A stretch of 64,000 bases of DNA from Flavobacterium azooxidireducens (GTDB lineage Bacteria > Bacteroidota > Bacteroidia > Flavobacteriales > Flavobacteriaceae): the NCBI RefSeq assembly GCF_023195775.1, contig NZ_CP096205.1:3679001-3743000 (forward strand), given 5' to 3'. Positions 27,536-37,447 of this stretch are shown here, piece by piece. The number at the start of each line of letters is the position of its first letter. Position 1 is the first letter of the stretch. Under the pieces are notes generated by a model. It worked only from the letters and a program-made list of their open reading frames with translations, was not told the origin of the DNA and ran no database searches. The translations under genes were made by a program, and so were the position numbers.

Positions 27536-30500
27536 TTATTGTTCAGGAATATTTTCGGTTTCAGGTGGAGTTTGTACTTTTTTCTCTGTTTTTGCTTTTT
27601 TTCGTTCTGTGAATTTGATGAACTCAGGAGCATAATCAGAATCGGGTATATCGTCGTTTGTACTTTTATCCTCTGTTAGTTTAGCATTTTTAAAAACTTT
27701 GGTAATCAATTCGTTAAACGTATCAAAATCTACTTGATAAGAAACACCAATTCCTTGCGTATAACCAATTCCTTCTCCAACATAATTAATATCACTTTCA
27801 CGGTTAAAAACACGCATATTGAGTGTTCCATCTTCATTTACACGGTATAAAATTTCTACATCGCCTACTACAGCTGCATCGTTAATTCCTCCAACAGGAA
27901 CTCCTAAATTTCCGTTTACAGAAATGCGTTCATTTAGATTAAAAGATGTAGTTACACCAACATTCCCATCGGCTTCTCGACCGGGAGTTGTATCAGGAGC
28001 AACGTAATTTACACCCATTGAAATCTTACTGTCTTCATCATTAAAAATATTGTCAAAAACACCGCTAACGGTTTCAAATAAATTGTTGTACAATGCATTT
28101 TGACCTAATGCACCTTCTGGACTCAAGAAGCTTCCAGAGGCCAGCAGGTAGAGAGCTTGCGTTTGACGGGTATCTCTGTCATCTAATTTTGTTTGAATTT
28201 CAGACTTTAAAACTGAACTAATTGTTGGAAAATTAATATTGAAATCGGGTTCCGGATTACTAATTGTTCCGTTGATGGCAATACCCACTTCAACAGGAAC
28301 TTTTTGGTTAACAGTCGTATTGTTTAATAACATTCCCGGATTGGCTCGGGTTTTGTATATCGCTTCAAGATTCAAACGAGCTCGTAGCGGATCTCCTTCC
28401 CAAATGATACTACCGTATTTTTTTACATCAAATCGTTTACTTACTAAACCACGGTATTTGAAATTGTAAATTCCTTCATACACTTGATAATCCCCAAAAA
28501 TATTGAACTTACCAAAGGTATTGATTTGCATGGTGATGATACCCACTCCTCTACCTTTCATATTATGTCCGGTTTCTTTGTCTAAAATCACTTCAATTTC
28601 TGCATCTTCTGTTAAGGTTAAATCGAAATCGAGTTCTAAACCGTTGTAATTTCTGGTCGGACTTTTTAGATTGGTATTGTAGTTATACTTTTCTTCCGGT
28701 GTGATAAAACGAATGTAACTCTTCTCTCCTACCGATTGCACATTTGAAATTGGTATTTTAATTGCTGTTCCTTTTTTAGAAGTTGCATTAACCGAAATTA
28801 GCAACGCATTTGTTGGTCCGCTAATCGTTGCATTTCCTGCAATAAATGCTTTTCCATAATAATAGGCTTCGTCGCTATCTTGCGTGTCTAGTGCGATTAA
28901 ATTATCCGTATCTATCTTTAAATCTAATTTCCAATCGGATAAATTAGTGTGTCTTACATTTCCGTTTAGAATTCCGCTTGTGTTATATTTTGAATCGGTT
29001 AGTTCAATATTTCTTAATAAAAATTGTCTTTCTGTTAGATCAACAACGGCATTTTTTTCTAATTTATAGTCAACGTTAAGGTAAGGAACTGTTAAACCGG
29101 CATCATTTAAGAATAATCTTCCGTTGATTTCTGGATTGGAAATTGTTCCTCTAAAATTAGCATTACCGGTAACCAATCCGCGAATATTTGAAATAACATC
29201 GCCACCCATCGTGCTAAAAGCTCCAATGTTGAAATTATTTAATCGTAAATCTAAATTCATGAATGGTTTTTCACCTTCAAAGGAAATATTTCCTTCGGTT
29301 ATAAAACTTTCTAAATTATCATTTTTAATGATTCCGTTTACTGCAAATGTTTTTAAATCTTCATTTCCTTTAACATCCAGGTTTAAAATGCCAAAATCAA
29401 TGTTATTTACTTTCAAGTCGTCAACCTTAATGGATGCAAATGGTTCGTATAATTGGTCATTTTGCTTGAAATTGATTTCACCATTCATATTACCCTCCAT
29501 TACAAAATTTTCAATTTCTGGAATAATTTTACCAATATTAACTTGATTAAAATTCAGTTTTAAGTCTTTATAGTCTTTTCCTTTGATGGTTCCTAAAAAG
29601 TTGATTTTTTGTTCATCATGTGTGACTGAAAAATTTTCAAAAACAAAATTGGAGAACTTTTTATCAAAAACAATTCTATTTTCGTTGTTATTCTCTTTAT
29701 TGATATACCACAAATAATCTTTGAAATTCAATTCCGATTTAAAAATTCCAACCACACTGTTTTTCTCTTCGTCGATGGTGTGATAAGCATCAATGTTGTA
29801 ATAATCATCTGCTTTATTTCCTCCTTTAAACTCTGTTCTAAAAAACAATGTATCTCTTTTTGTAACATTAATCAAATTGAAATCTGAAATTTTGTAATAC
29901 TTCGTTTTCACACTATCAATGCTAACGTAAGTATTGAATAACGGGTTTTTATTATCGACTTGAATATCAACTTTTTCAAACTTATTATCAAAAGCAATAA
30001 TTTCAGGCGAATCAAAATCGAGTTTAAAGTCGTTGTTATCAGAATTTATACTTCCTCTAATAAATGTATTAGTGCTTACGGTGATTTCAGGATAAAAAAT
30101 TTCAATAATTTTATTAAAAATTGAAAAATTAAATCGAAGATATTGACCTTTTTTAATTTTATTGGGATTATAATTGGCGTAAATACTCCCCAATGAATTT
30201 TCTAACATGAATGGCAATTGATTAAAATCGAATTTACCAACCAGCTTTCCTTCAATAATATCCGGTGAATTAATTGCAATGGTTCGTTCTCTATTTTCAT
30301 CAAAAGAAGAATTTATACTAAACGAATCAAAAACATAAATATCCCGATTGTTTTGATACGATGCTTGTTCAACCAAAACATCACCATGCAAATTGTCTAA
30401 ACTATTTCCCGTCAGATTGCTATAGATTTTGCCTTTAAAAATGGAAACACTATCGTTTTTAACAAAATTGAGTTTACTCAAATTGGCATAATCAACTAGA

Positions 30501-32008
30501 GCATCAAATTTATAAACGTTTTCGCGTTTCGAAACATCTACAATCCCGTCAAAATCCATAAACAAATTAGGATCATTGATGTTTACTTTCCCTTTAAATA
30601 TTGGATTTTTTAAACTTCCGTCTACAATAATTCCTTGATAATTGTATTTATTGTATTGAATTCGGCTAACTTTTCCTTTGATTTTAGTATCAATCAATTT
30701 TTCAGTAAAACCTTTTCCATTTACCTCTACATTCATGGAAACTAGGCCAATATCCTTTTGATTAATTAATGCACCAACATTGAAATTATCTAACACAACA
30801 ACGCCTTCATAAGAAGCATTATCAATGTTTTGAAGATTATTCATAATTAAATTCGTTTGAAGATTACCCAAAGCCGAATTCATTATTAAATCTGTTTTTA
30901 TGGTTTGTAAGGTAAGTTCTGTTTTTCCTTCGATATTAAATTGGCCTAATTTCTTTAGTGAAGTTGGCAACGATTTACCAAGAATATTCGGCAAAATAGA
31001 AGCTAAATCATCATAATTAGAAGTCATTTTTTCAAAATCACCTTTCATGTAGAACGAACTTTTTTCTTTAGAAAGAATATTTTTAAAATTAATTTCGCCT
31101 ATAATTTGAGTTCCGTTTACATCTTCTAGAAAGAGATTTTGTGTTGTAAAATCATTTAGTGTTCCCAACAAATTTGTTTTAAAAACAAATTGATTATCTT
31201 TTCCTAATTCATCATAAAAATAACGAATATCATTGGAAGCCACCGAAGCTGAATCAATTTTGGCATCAAAAACAACTTTGTTATTAAAATCTGAAAAGTC
31301 TTCACGTTTATAACGCAAAGCAACATTACCATTTATAATCGATTTTTTTGTTTTTGCTTCTAACTTTTCCAACAAAATATTATCCTTGGTATAAGTAAAT
31401 TGAGTTTTTACATTTTGTATCTGCAAACCACGAAAATCTTTAAAATTCATTTTATAAATTGTGGTAAAAACATCCGATCCTTTGATTTTAAAATCATTCA
31501 ATGTAGCATTAATGTGTAAAAAATCAACAACTTTGGCATTTTTCTGATTTTGATCTTCCATTAAAAATCGGCTTTCTGTGAGTTGCATTGATTCGGCGGT
31601 CATTAAAAATTTACCCGATGAAGGCGATCCATCGTCAAATGCTTCGATAAATTTATCGAGATTGGTGAATTTTTCTCCTTTGTATTGTTTCAAATTAAAA
31701 AATAAGGATGAAACATTGACATTGCCAAAAAGCAAATCACCATCTAGCAAACGATTGAAGTCTAAAATATTGGTTTTTATTCGATTAGCAAAAATAAGTG
31801 TGTCTTTATGGTGATCTCGGATTAAAACTTCTTTGAGTTTTACGCCACCAAATATGTTGAAAGTTACTTGTTCTACATTAATATCAGTACCAAAATCCTC
31901 ATTGATAGAGTTGGTTAAATACTGGCCTATTTTGGTTTGAACCGCGGGTAAAGAAAGTAGTATGCCGAGAAAAAGCAATAATAGTAGGATTACCACCACC
32001 GAACGCAA
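27536..32008 (-). CDS. Translocation and assembly module TamB-like protein (AsmA/DUF490 superfamily)
   Basis: 1490 residues. An N-terminal membrane helix (VVVILLLLLFLGILLSLPAVQT, about 4-25) is followed by an immense repetitive beta-rich region. The C-terminal TamB/DUF490 domain covers about 1080-1430, with blocks such as FGKFNIFGDYQVYEG and LNLEAIYKT and an Ala/Leu-rich ALYLLASGSFL. The extreme C terminus is Lys/Glu/Pro rich. TamB-like proteins form a periplasm-spanning groove for phospholipid transfer or barrel assembly. The only start codon available is a TTG; basic codons continue upstream in frame (see findings). It is divergent from tsaD. Confidence 0.9.
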   Translation of the reverse strand: MRSVVVILLLLLFLGILLSLPAVQTKIGQYLTNSINEDFGTDINVEQVTFNIFGGVKLKEVLIRDHHKDTLIFANRIKTNILDFNRLLDGDLLFGNVNVSSLFFNLKQYKGEKFTNLDKFIEAFDDGSPSSGKFLMTAESMQLTESRFLMEDQNQKNAKVVDFLHINATLNDFKIKGSDVFTTIYKMNFKDFRGLQIQNVKTQFTYTKDNILLEKLEAKTKKSIINGNVALRYKREDFSDFNNKVVFDAKIDSASVASNDIRYFYDELGKDNQFVFKTNLLGTLNDFTTQNLFLEDVNGTQIIGEINFKNILSKEKSSFYMKGDFEKMTSNYDDLASILPNILGKSLPTSLKKLGQFNIEGKTELTLQTIKTDLIMNSALGNLQTNLIMNNLQNIDNASYEGVVVLDNFNVGALINQKDIGLVSMNVEVNGKGFTEKLIDTKIKGKVSRIQYNKYNYQGIIVDGSLKNPIFKGKVNINDPNLFMDFDGIVDVSKRENVYKFDALVDYANLSKLNFVKNDSVSIFKGKIYSNLTGNSLDNLHGDVLVEQASYQNNRDIYVFDSFSINSSFDENRERTIAINSPDIIEGKLVGKFDFNQLPFMLENSLGSIYANYNPNKIKKGQYLRFNFSIFNKIIEIFYPEITVSTNTFIRGSINSDNNDFKLDFDSPEIIAFDNKFEKVDIQVDNKNPLFNTYVSIDSVKTKYYKISDFNLINVTKRDTLFFRTEFKGGNKADDYYNIDAYHTIDEEKNSVVGIFKSELNFKDYLWYINKENNNENRIVFDKKFSNFVFENFSVTHDEQKINFLGTIKGKDYKDLKLNFNQVNIGKIIPEIENFVMEGNMNGEINFKQNDQLYEPFASIKVDDLKVNNIDFGILNLDVKGNEDLKTFAVNGIIKNDNLESFITEGNISFEGEKPFMNLDLRLNNFNIGAFSTMGGDVISNIRGLVTGNANFRGTISNPEINGRLFLNDAGLTVPYLNVDYKLEKNAVVDLTERQFLLRNIELTDSKYNTSGILNGNVRHTNLSDWKLDLKIDTDNLIALDTQDSDEAYYYGKAFIAGNATISGPTNALLISVNATSKKGTAIKIPISNVQSVGEKSYIRFITPEEKYNYNTNLKSPTRNYNGLELDFDLTLTEDAEIEVILDKETGHNMKGRGVGIITMQINTFGKFNIFGDYQVYEGIYNFKYRGLVSKRFDVKKYGSIIWEGDPLRARLNLEAIYKTRANPGMLLNNTTVNQKVPVEVGIAINGTISNPEPDFNINFPTISSVLKSEIQTKLDDRDTRQTQALYLLASGSFLSPEGALGQNALYNNLFETVSGVFDNIFNDEDSKISMGVNYVAPDTTPGREADGNVGVTTSFNLNERISVNGNLGVPVGGINDAAVVGDVEILYRVNEDGTLNMRVFNRESDINYVGEGIGYTQGIGVSYQVDFDTFNELITKVFKNAKLTEDKSTNDDIPDSDYAPEFIKFTERKKAKTEKKVQTPPETENIPEQ

Positions 32009-32175
32009 TACTATTTTTTTAAATTTTTTGATACCCTTAAATGTTATAAATTTGCAGTGTTTTAGTGAAAAAGCATACTTTTACACGAAACAAAAATAAT
32101 TATTTTAACGTTGTAAAATCCTATTCTATAACGCTAAAATAATTGAAACAAATATATTCAAAATTCGTGCCTTTT

Positions 32176-33198
32176 ATGTCAAATGATTCCGTTTATATTT
32201 TAGCTATCGAAAGTTCGTGCGACGACACAGCTGCTGCGGTGCTAAAAAATGATAAAGTACTTTCCAATTTAGTTGCCAGACAAAGCATTCATGAGGAATT
32301 TGGTGGTGTTGTTCCGGAATTAGCTTCGCGAGCTCATCAACAAAATATTGTGCCGGTGGTTGATATGGCTCTTAAAAAAGCCGGAATTACCAAAAACCAA
32401 TTGAGCGGAATTGCTTTTACGCAAGGTCCGGGTTTAATGGGTTCGTTACTTGTAGGAAGTTCTTTTGCCAAATCATTATCCATGGCATTGGAAATTCCTT
32501 TAATAGCCGTAAACCACATGCAGGCTCATATTTTGGCCCATTTTATTGATGAAGAAGGTTTTGATAAACCGACTTTTCCATTTTTGGCACTCACGATTTC
32601 TGGAGGTCATACACAAATTGTAAAAGTTTCCGGCTTTTTTGACATGGAAGTAATTGGCGAAACCACCGATGATGCCGTGGGCGAAGCATTTGACAAAACA
32701 GCCAAAATTCTTGGTCTTCCCTATCCTGGCGGTCCGTTGATTGACCAATTTGCAAAAGAAGGAAATCCAAAAGCTTTTCCGTTTACTAAACCAAAAGTGG
32801 AAGGTTTGAATTTCAGTTTTTCGGGTTTGAAAACACAAATTCTGTATTTTGTTCAAAAAAATGTTGCCGCAAATCCCAATTTTATTGAAGAAAATAAAGC
32901 CGATATTTGTGCTTCTGTTCAAAATATTATCATTAAAATTTTAATGGATAAACTTAAGTTAGCTGTTGAAGAAACGGGAATCAATCAAATTGCAATTGGT
33001 GGTGGAGTTTCTGCCAATTCCGGCATACGCCAAACATTAAAAGAGGCAGAAGCAAAATATGGTTGGAAAACATACATTCCAAAATTTGAATATACCACCG
33101 ATAATGCAGCCATGATTGGCATTGTGGGTTATCAAAAATATTTACACAACCAATTTGAAAATGCAGCGGTAGTTTCAAAAGCTCGAATTGAATTATAA
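32176..33198 (+). CDS. tsaD: tRNA threonylcarbamoyladenosine synthase subunit TsaD
   Basis: 340 residues from the ATG at 32176. A TTG at 32143 is also in frame but adds a non-conserved leader. The signature ILAIESSCDDTAAA is at the N terminus, the metal-binding H-x(3)-H is found in NHMQAHILAH (about 112-121), and the late GGVSAN binds nucleotide. TsaD with TsaB/TsaE installs t6A37 on ANN-decoding tRNAs. Its stop overlaps the rsmE start by one base (TAATG), so the pair is co-translated. Confidence 0.96.
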   Translation: MSNDSVYILAIESSCDDTAAAVLKNDKVLSNLVARQSIHEEFGGVVPELASRAHQQNIVPVVDMALKKAGITKNQLSGIAFTQGPGLMGSLLVGSSFAKSLSMALEIPLIAVNHMQAHILAHFIDEEGFDKPTFPFLALTISGGHTQIVKVSGFFDMEVIGETTDDAVGEAFDKTAKILGLPYPGGPLIDQFAKEGNPKAFPFTKPKVEGLNFSFSGLKTQILYFVQKNVAANPNFIEENKADICASVQNIIIKILMDKLKLAVEETGINQIAIGGGVSANSGIRQTLKEAEAKYGWKTYIPKFEYTTDNAAMIGIVGYQKYLHNQFENAAVVSKARIEL

Positions 33199-33902
33199 TG
33201 CAATTATTTTACTATAAAGATATAAACGAACATTCAGCTTCATTTTCTTTTGATAAAGAAGAAAGCAAACATATTGCTAAAGTTTTACGTAAGAAAGAAG
33301 GTGACATTTTATTTGTTACCAATGGTTTAGGGTTTTTGTTTAAAACTGAAATTGTAATTGCTTCTGATTCCAAATGCACTGTAAATATCATTTTATTTGA
33401 AAAACAAAAAGAGCCAAAATTCCATTTGCATTTAGCGGTTGCTCCTACTAAAATGAATGACCGTTACGAATGGTTTTTAGAAAAAGCTACCGAAATTGGC
33501 GTTCATGAAATTACGCCGATTATCTGCGATCATTCCGAAAGAAAAGTTATCAAAACGGAACGATTTGATAAAATTTTGCTTTCTGCGATGAAGCAATCCA
33601 ACCAATATTTTTTGCCGATTTTGAATGAACCAATAACATTTAAAGAATTTGCAAAAAAACAATTTAACGGACAAAAATTAATTGCTCATTGCGAAGAAAC
33701 AGATAAAAAAACACTAAAATCTGTTTTGAAATTAAGTGAAGATTGCACTATTTTAATTGGTCCCGAAGGTGATTTTTCTGTTAAAGAAATTGAAATCGCG
33801 TTAGAAAAACAATTTATTCCTATATCTTTAGGCAATACAAGATTGCGAACGGAAACGGCTGCTGTGGTGGCTTGTCATACGGTGGTTTTGATGAATGAAT
33901 AA
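33198..33902 (+). CDS. rsmE: 16S rRNA (uracil1498-N3)-methyltransferase
   Basis: 234 residues with an N-terminal PUA-like region and a SPOUT methyltransferase domain. WFLEKATEIGVHEITPI near 94-110, the Glu/Gly-rich ILIGPEGDFS block (about 188-197) and SLGNTRLRTETAA near 213-225 form the SAM-binding trefoil knot. It methylates U1498 in the 16S rRNA decoding centre. Its start overlaps the tsaD stop. Confidence 0.93.
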   Translation: MQLFYYKDINEHSASFSFDKEESKHIAKVLRKKEGDILFVTNGLGFLFKTEIVIASDSKCTVNIILFEKQKEPKFHLHLAVAPTKMNDRYEWFLEKATEIGVHEITPIICDHSERKVIKTERFDKILLSAMKQSNQYFLPILNEPITFKEFAKKQFNGQKLIAHCEETDKKTLKSVLKLSEDCTILIGPEGDFSVKEIEIALEKQFIPISLGNTRLRTETAAVVACHTVVLMNE

Positions 33903-33914
33903 TACTTATATTTG
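33888..33914 (+). promoter_or_regulatory. Promoter of the T9SS gene at 33934
   Basis: TTG at 33888-33890, 16 bp, TATATTTG at 33907-33914, which is a full -7 match 19 bp before the ATG. The promoter begins inside the end of rsmE. Confidence 0.6.
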
Positions 33915-33933
33915 TAAATAAAAACATTTTTAT

Positions 33934-35673
33934 ATGAGAAAAATTACTTTGTTTGTTTCAATTTTTTCTTTCTTTTTACTGAAAGCACAAACAGCTCCAA
34001 CGGCCTCATTAACAATAGAGCAACCTTACAACGTTTGTGATTACAACACTGAATGTCAAACGTTAACAGCAAATTATACCGAATTATATTCTACTAGTGA
34101 ATATGAAGTCTCTTCTATTCCATATTATTTTGTTGATCAAAGTTCATTAATAAACTCTTACAATTTACTTGATGATAAATATAAAACGTTGAATTTACCG
34201 TTTGATTTTACTTTTTTCGGAAACACTTATTCTGCTATATCAATTGGAGCAAATGGATTAATTACTTTTAACGAGGTGGAAATAGATGAAGATTGTCCAT
34301 GGCAATTTCAAACCACCATACCAAATACTAATTTTCCAATTAAAAATGCTATTTACGGTGTTTATCAAGATTTGAACCCACAAATATCCAATCCTGAAAC
34401 TAATGACTATCCTAATTTAACTTTCAAAATGATAGGTTCATATCCAAATCGAAAAGCTGTTTATACTTTCTACGAAATGGGTTTCTATGTTTGTCAATAT
34501 CAAAATCAAGGTCAGACTTCACAGATTGTGTTACATGAAACAACAAACATTATTGATGTTAATATAGTAAGAAGAGTTCCATGCACAAATTGGAATAGTG
34601 GAAATGGATTAATAGGCATCCAAAATATAGCAGGAAATTTGGGTTTTAGTCCACCTAATAGAAATACCGGTTCATGGTCAGCATTTGACGAATCATGGCG
34701 ATTTACTCCATCAGGAGAATCAATAACAGAGTTGGTATGGTATAAAAATGGAGAATTCTTAACCAATGAAAACCCAATGATAGATTGTGATTTAAATGAA
34801 AACTCACCTTCCGATACTTATACTGCGACAATTATATATAATCATTCTCCTGATAACATAAGTGAAATTACAACATCACAAAACTCCACAGTAATTCCTA
34901 TGCCAGTGATTCCAGAGCCTGAAAACATAGTCTTATGTAATCAAAATGATGGTTTTTATACCGTAGATTTAACAATTAATGAATTTATTATTTCAAATTT
35001 AAATCCGCTGGCGTTTCAAATTAGCTATCATCTTTCTTTTGATGAAGCTGTAAATTTAGCTTACCAAATACAAAATCCAAGTTCGTATGTTTTTTTCAAC
35101 TCTAACCAAACAATTTACATGGCAATAGAAGATTATGTGAGTGGATGTATATATGTAAAGCCATTTGAAATTTCTGCTATGCCAAATATTGCTCCACCAA
35201 ACGGTGAGCCAGTTCAATCTTTTACTGAAGGACAAACACTTGATGATTTGATTGTAGTCGGTGAAAATATTAATTGGTATGACGAACCCGAAGGCGGAAA
35301 TTTATTACCTTCAACAACTTTATTAGAAAACAATACAACTTATTATGCCAGCCAAACAGTTAATGGATGCGAAAGTAGAATGTCTACAACACAACGATTT
35401 GCAATTTTAGCAATATCAAGCTTAAATTTGACTAATTTTGATACTAACTCATTCCAAATTTCTCCAAATCCATTTTTAAATAATGTTACAATCATAAATA
35501 ATAATACAAATGTTAATCTAGAAGTTTACTCGGTTTTAGGTCAAAAGATTACTAGTTTTGAATTAATCAACGGAAACAACACTGTTAACTTAAACAATTT
35601 AAATTCAGGAGTTTATTTTTTCAAAATAAGCACTGATAATAAAAGTCAAACTTTTAAAATGATCAAAAAATAA
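33934..35673 (+). CDS. Secreted T9SS type A sorting-tail protein
   Basis: 579 residues. Signal peptide (1-18, ...LLKAQ), then a beta-rich N-terminal domain (about 25-260) that may be nidogen-like: LPFDFTFFGNTYSAISIGANGLI and an AIYGVYQDL stretch. Ig-like segments follow with YTATIIYNHSPDNISEI, then a YYASQTVNGCES motif (Ig-like, about 470) and a Por_Secre_tail from about residue 505 (FQISPNPFLNNVTI, LGQKIT, GVYFFKI, final KMIKK). It is exported by T9SS, and the Cys-rich N-terminal domain suggests a surface adhesin. Substrate unknown. Confidence 0.83.
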   Translation: MRKITLFVSIFSFFLLKAQTAPTASLTIEQPYNVCDYNTECQTLTANYTELYSTSEYEVSSIPYYFVDQSSLINSYNLLDDKYKTLNLPFDFTFFGNTYSAISIGANGLITFNEVEIDEDCPWQFQTTIPNTNFPIKNAIYGVYQDLNPQISNPETNDYPNLTFKMIGSYPNRKAVYTFYEMGFYVCQYQNQGQTSQIVLHETTNIIDVNIVRRVPCTNWNSGNGLIGIQNIAGNLGFSPPNRNTGSWSAFDESWRFTPSGESITELVWYKNGEFLTNENPMIDCDLNENSPSDTYTATIIYNHSPDNISEITTSQNSTVIPMPVIPEPENIVLCNQNDGFYTVDLTINEFIISNLNPLAFQISYHLSFDEAVNLAYQIQNPSSYVFFNSNQTIYMAIEDYVSGCIYVKPFEISAMPNIAPPNGEPVQSFTEGQTLDDLIVVGENINWYDEPEGGNLLPSTTLLENNTTYYASQTVNGCESRMSTTQRFAILAISSLNLTNFDTNSFQISPNPFLNNVTIINNNTNVNLEVYSVLGQKITSFELINGNNTVNLNNLNSGVYFFKISTDNKSQTFKMIKK

Positions 35674-35681
35674 TATCCTTA

Positions 35682-36323
35682 ATGAAATATATACTTTCTT
35701 TAATTTTCTTTTTGATTTTCTTTGCTTCTAACGCCCAAGAAATCGCCCTTTTAAAATACAGCGGTGGCGGCGATTGGTATGGAAATCCGACTTCATTACC
35801 AAATTTGATAAAGTTTTGCAATCAAAATATCAATACCAAAATCAAACTAAAACCGGCTACGGTTGAACCGGGAAGTTCTGATTTGTTCTCGTATCCTTTT
35901 GTGCATTTAACCGGACATGGAAACGTGGTTTTTAATGATAATGAAGTGAAAAACCTTAGAGATTATTTAACATCCGGAGGATTTTTACACATTGATGATA
36001 ATTACGGAATGGACAAATACATCAGAAAAGAAATCAAGAAAATTTTTCCGAATAATGAGTTAATTGAAATTCCATCTACACACAAAATTTTTCAAGGACC
36101 ATTCTCTTTCCCAAATGGAATACCAAAAATCCATGAACATGAAAAGCAAAAACCACAAGCGTTTGGCATATTCATAGAAGGAAGACTGGCTTTAGTTTAC
36201 ACCTTTGAAACCGATTTAGGCGATGGATGGGAAGACGAAGAAGTACACAATAATCCGAAAGAAGTTAGAGAAAAAGCTCTTAAAATGGGAGCCAATTTAG
36301 TTCATTACGTATTTGTAAATTAA
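35682..36323 (+). CDS. DUF4159 domain protein
   Basis: 213 residues with a signal peptide (1-19, ASNAQ). The DUF4159 core has LKYSGGGDWYGNPTSLPNL near 24-43, YPFVHLTGHGNV near 71-83, SGGFLHIDDNYG near 98-109, and a conserved GDGWEDEEVHNN near 180-191. The domain resembles glutamine amidotransferase-like folds, but no catalytic Cys-His pair is evident. Function is unknown. It follows the T9SS gene by 8 bp and precedes the AI-2E-type gene. Confidence 0.88.
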   Translation: MKYILSLIFFLIFFASNAQEIALLKYSGGGDWYGNPTSLPNLIKFCNQNINTKIKLKPATVEPGSSDLFSYPFVHLTGHGNVVFNDNEVKNLRDYLTSGGFLHIDDNYGMDKYIRKEIKKIFPNNELIEIPSTHKIFQGPFSFPNGIPKIHEHEKQKPQAFGIFIEGRLALVYTFETDLGDGWEDEEVHNNPKEVREKALKMGANLVHYVFVN

Positions 36324-36351
36324 ATTTTCCTATTTTTATAAAAAAATTAAA

Positions 36352-37440
36352 ATGACTTCAAAAACCATTTCATCCGGAATTTTAAGAGCAATTGGAACAT
36401 TAGTCTTAATTGCGTTAGGGTGTTGGTTTTTGTATGCCATTCAGTCGATTATAATTTATCTGCTTATTGCCTTAATTCTAACCTTAATTTGTAATCCGGT
36501 TGTTGAATTTTTAAAGAAAAAGTGTAAATTTAATAATACGTGGGCCGTTATAACGACGATGATTTTGCTTCTGATTTTAGTAGCATTGTTCATTCTGATG
36601 TTTGTTCCGTTAATCTCTTCGCAAGCAAAAAGTTTGTCGCTTTTAAATACAGAATCAATTGAAGAAAAAATCATGTTGCTTTATTATGATTTGAATTTGT
36701 ATTTATTAGACCATGGCATTCTCATGGAAGATGTTTTTAAAGACACCGATATTGGTTCCTACTTGAATATGAACTTTTTACCTTCTATTTTCAATGGAAT
36801 ATTATCGACCATCAGTTCAATTGGAATTGGCGTTGCTTCGGTTTTATTTATAACTTTCTTCTTTCTGAAAGATAAAGTCATTTTTTTAGTTGGAGCAAAA
36901 AAAATTATACCGGATGATCATGAAGCCGAAACATTAAACTCGATTACAAAAATCAATGATTTGCTATCTCGTTACTTTATTGGTCTAATTTTTCAACTTT
37001 TAATTTGCTTTATTTTATATTTTATTGTTTTGCTTATTTTTGGTATTGAAAATGCATTTGTTATAGCTTTTATTTGTGCTATTTTAAATATCATTCCATA
37101 TATAGGACCATTAATTGGAAGTGTTTTGGCAGCTTCGTTAACAATGATTGGAGGAATTGGCGGTGATTTTCAAACCGAAATTTTACCAACTGCTTTATAT
37201 GTTTTACTTGGTTTTTATATAGTTCAACTAATTGATAACAACATTAGCCAACCATTAATTTTTTCAAACAGTACAAAATCGCATCCATTAGAAATTTTCT
37301 TGGTCATTTTGACAGCCGGTTTTATTTCAGGCATTATTGGGATGATTGTAGCAGTACCACTTTATACAATTATAAAAGTGATTGCTAAAGAATTTTTCCC
37401 TCAATATAAAATCGTTCAAGTACTTACCCGAAATTTATAA
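36352..37440 (+). CDS. AI-2E family transporter (PerM-like)
   Basis: 362 residues with about eight predicted membrane segments and the family's late motif (PYIGPLIGSVLAAS near 257-270, then IDNNISQPLIFSNS). Such permeases include AI-2 exporters and sodium/proton antiporters. The name reflects the family only, not a demonstrated substrate. Its stop is 7 bp from the TTG start of the following methyltransferase gene. Confidence 0.87.
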   Translation: MTSKTISSGILRAIGTLVLIALGCWFLYAIQSIIIYLLIALILTLICNPVVEFLKKKCKFNNTWAVITTMILLLILVALFILMFVPLISSQAKSLSLLNTESIEEKIMLLYYDLNLYLLDHGILMEDVFKDTDIGSYLNMNFLPSIFNGILSTISSIGIGVASVLFITFFFLKDKVIFLVGAKKIIPDDHEAETLNSITKINDLLSRYFIGLIFQLLICFILYFIVLLIFGIENAFVIAFICAILNIIPYIGPLIGSVLAASLTMIGGIGGDFQTEILPTALYVLLGFYIVQLIDNNISQPLIFSNSTKSHPLEIFLVILTAGFISGIIGMIVAVPLYTIIKVIAKEFFPQYKIVQVLTRNL

Positions 37441-37447
37441 ATTAACC

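Noticed and set aside
29124-29546. Long antisense frames inside tamB (also near 27819, 28239, 31578)
   Set aside because: They are incidental openings in a 4.5-kb gene; no start context or domains.
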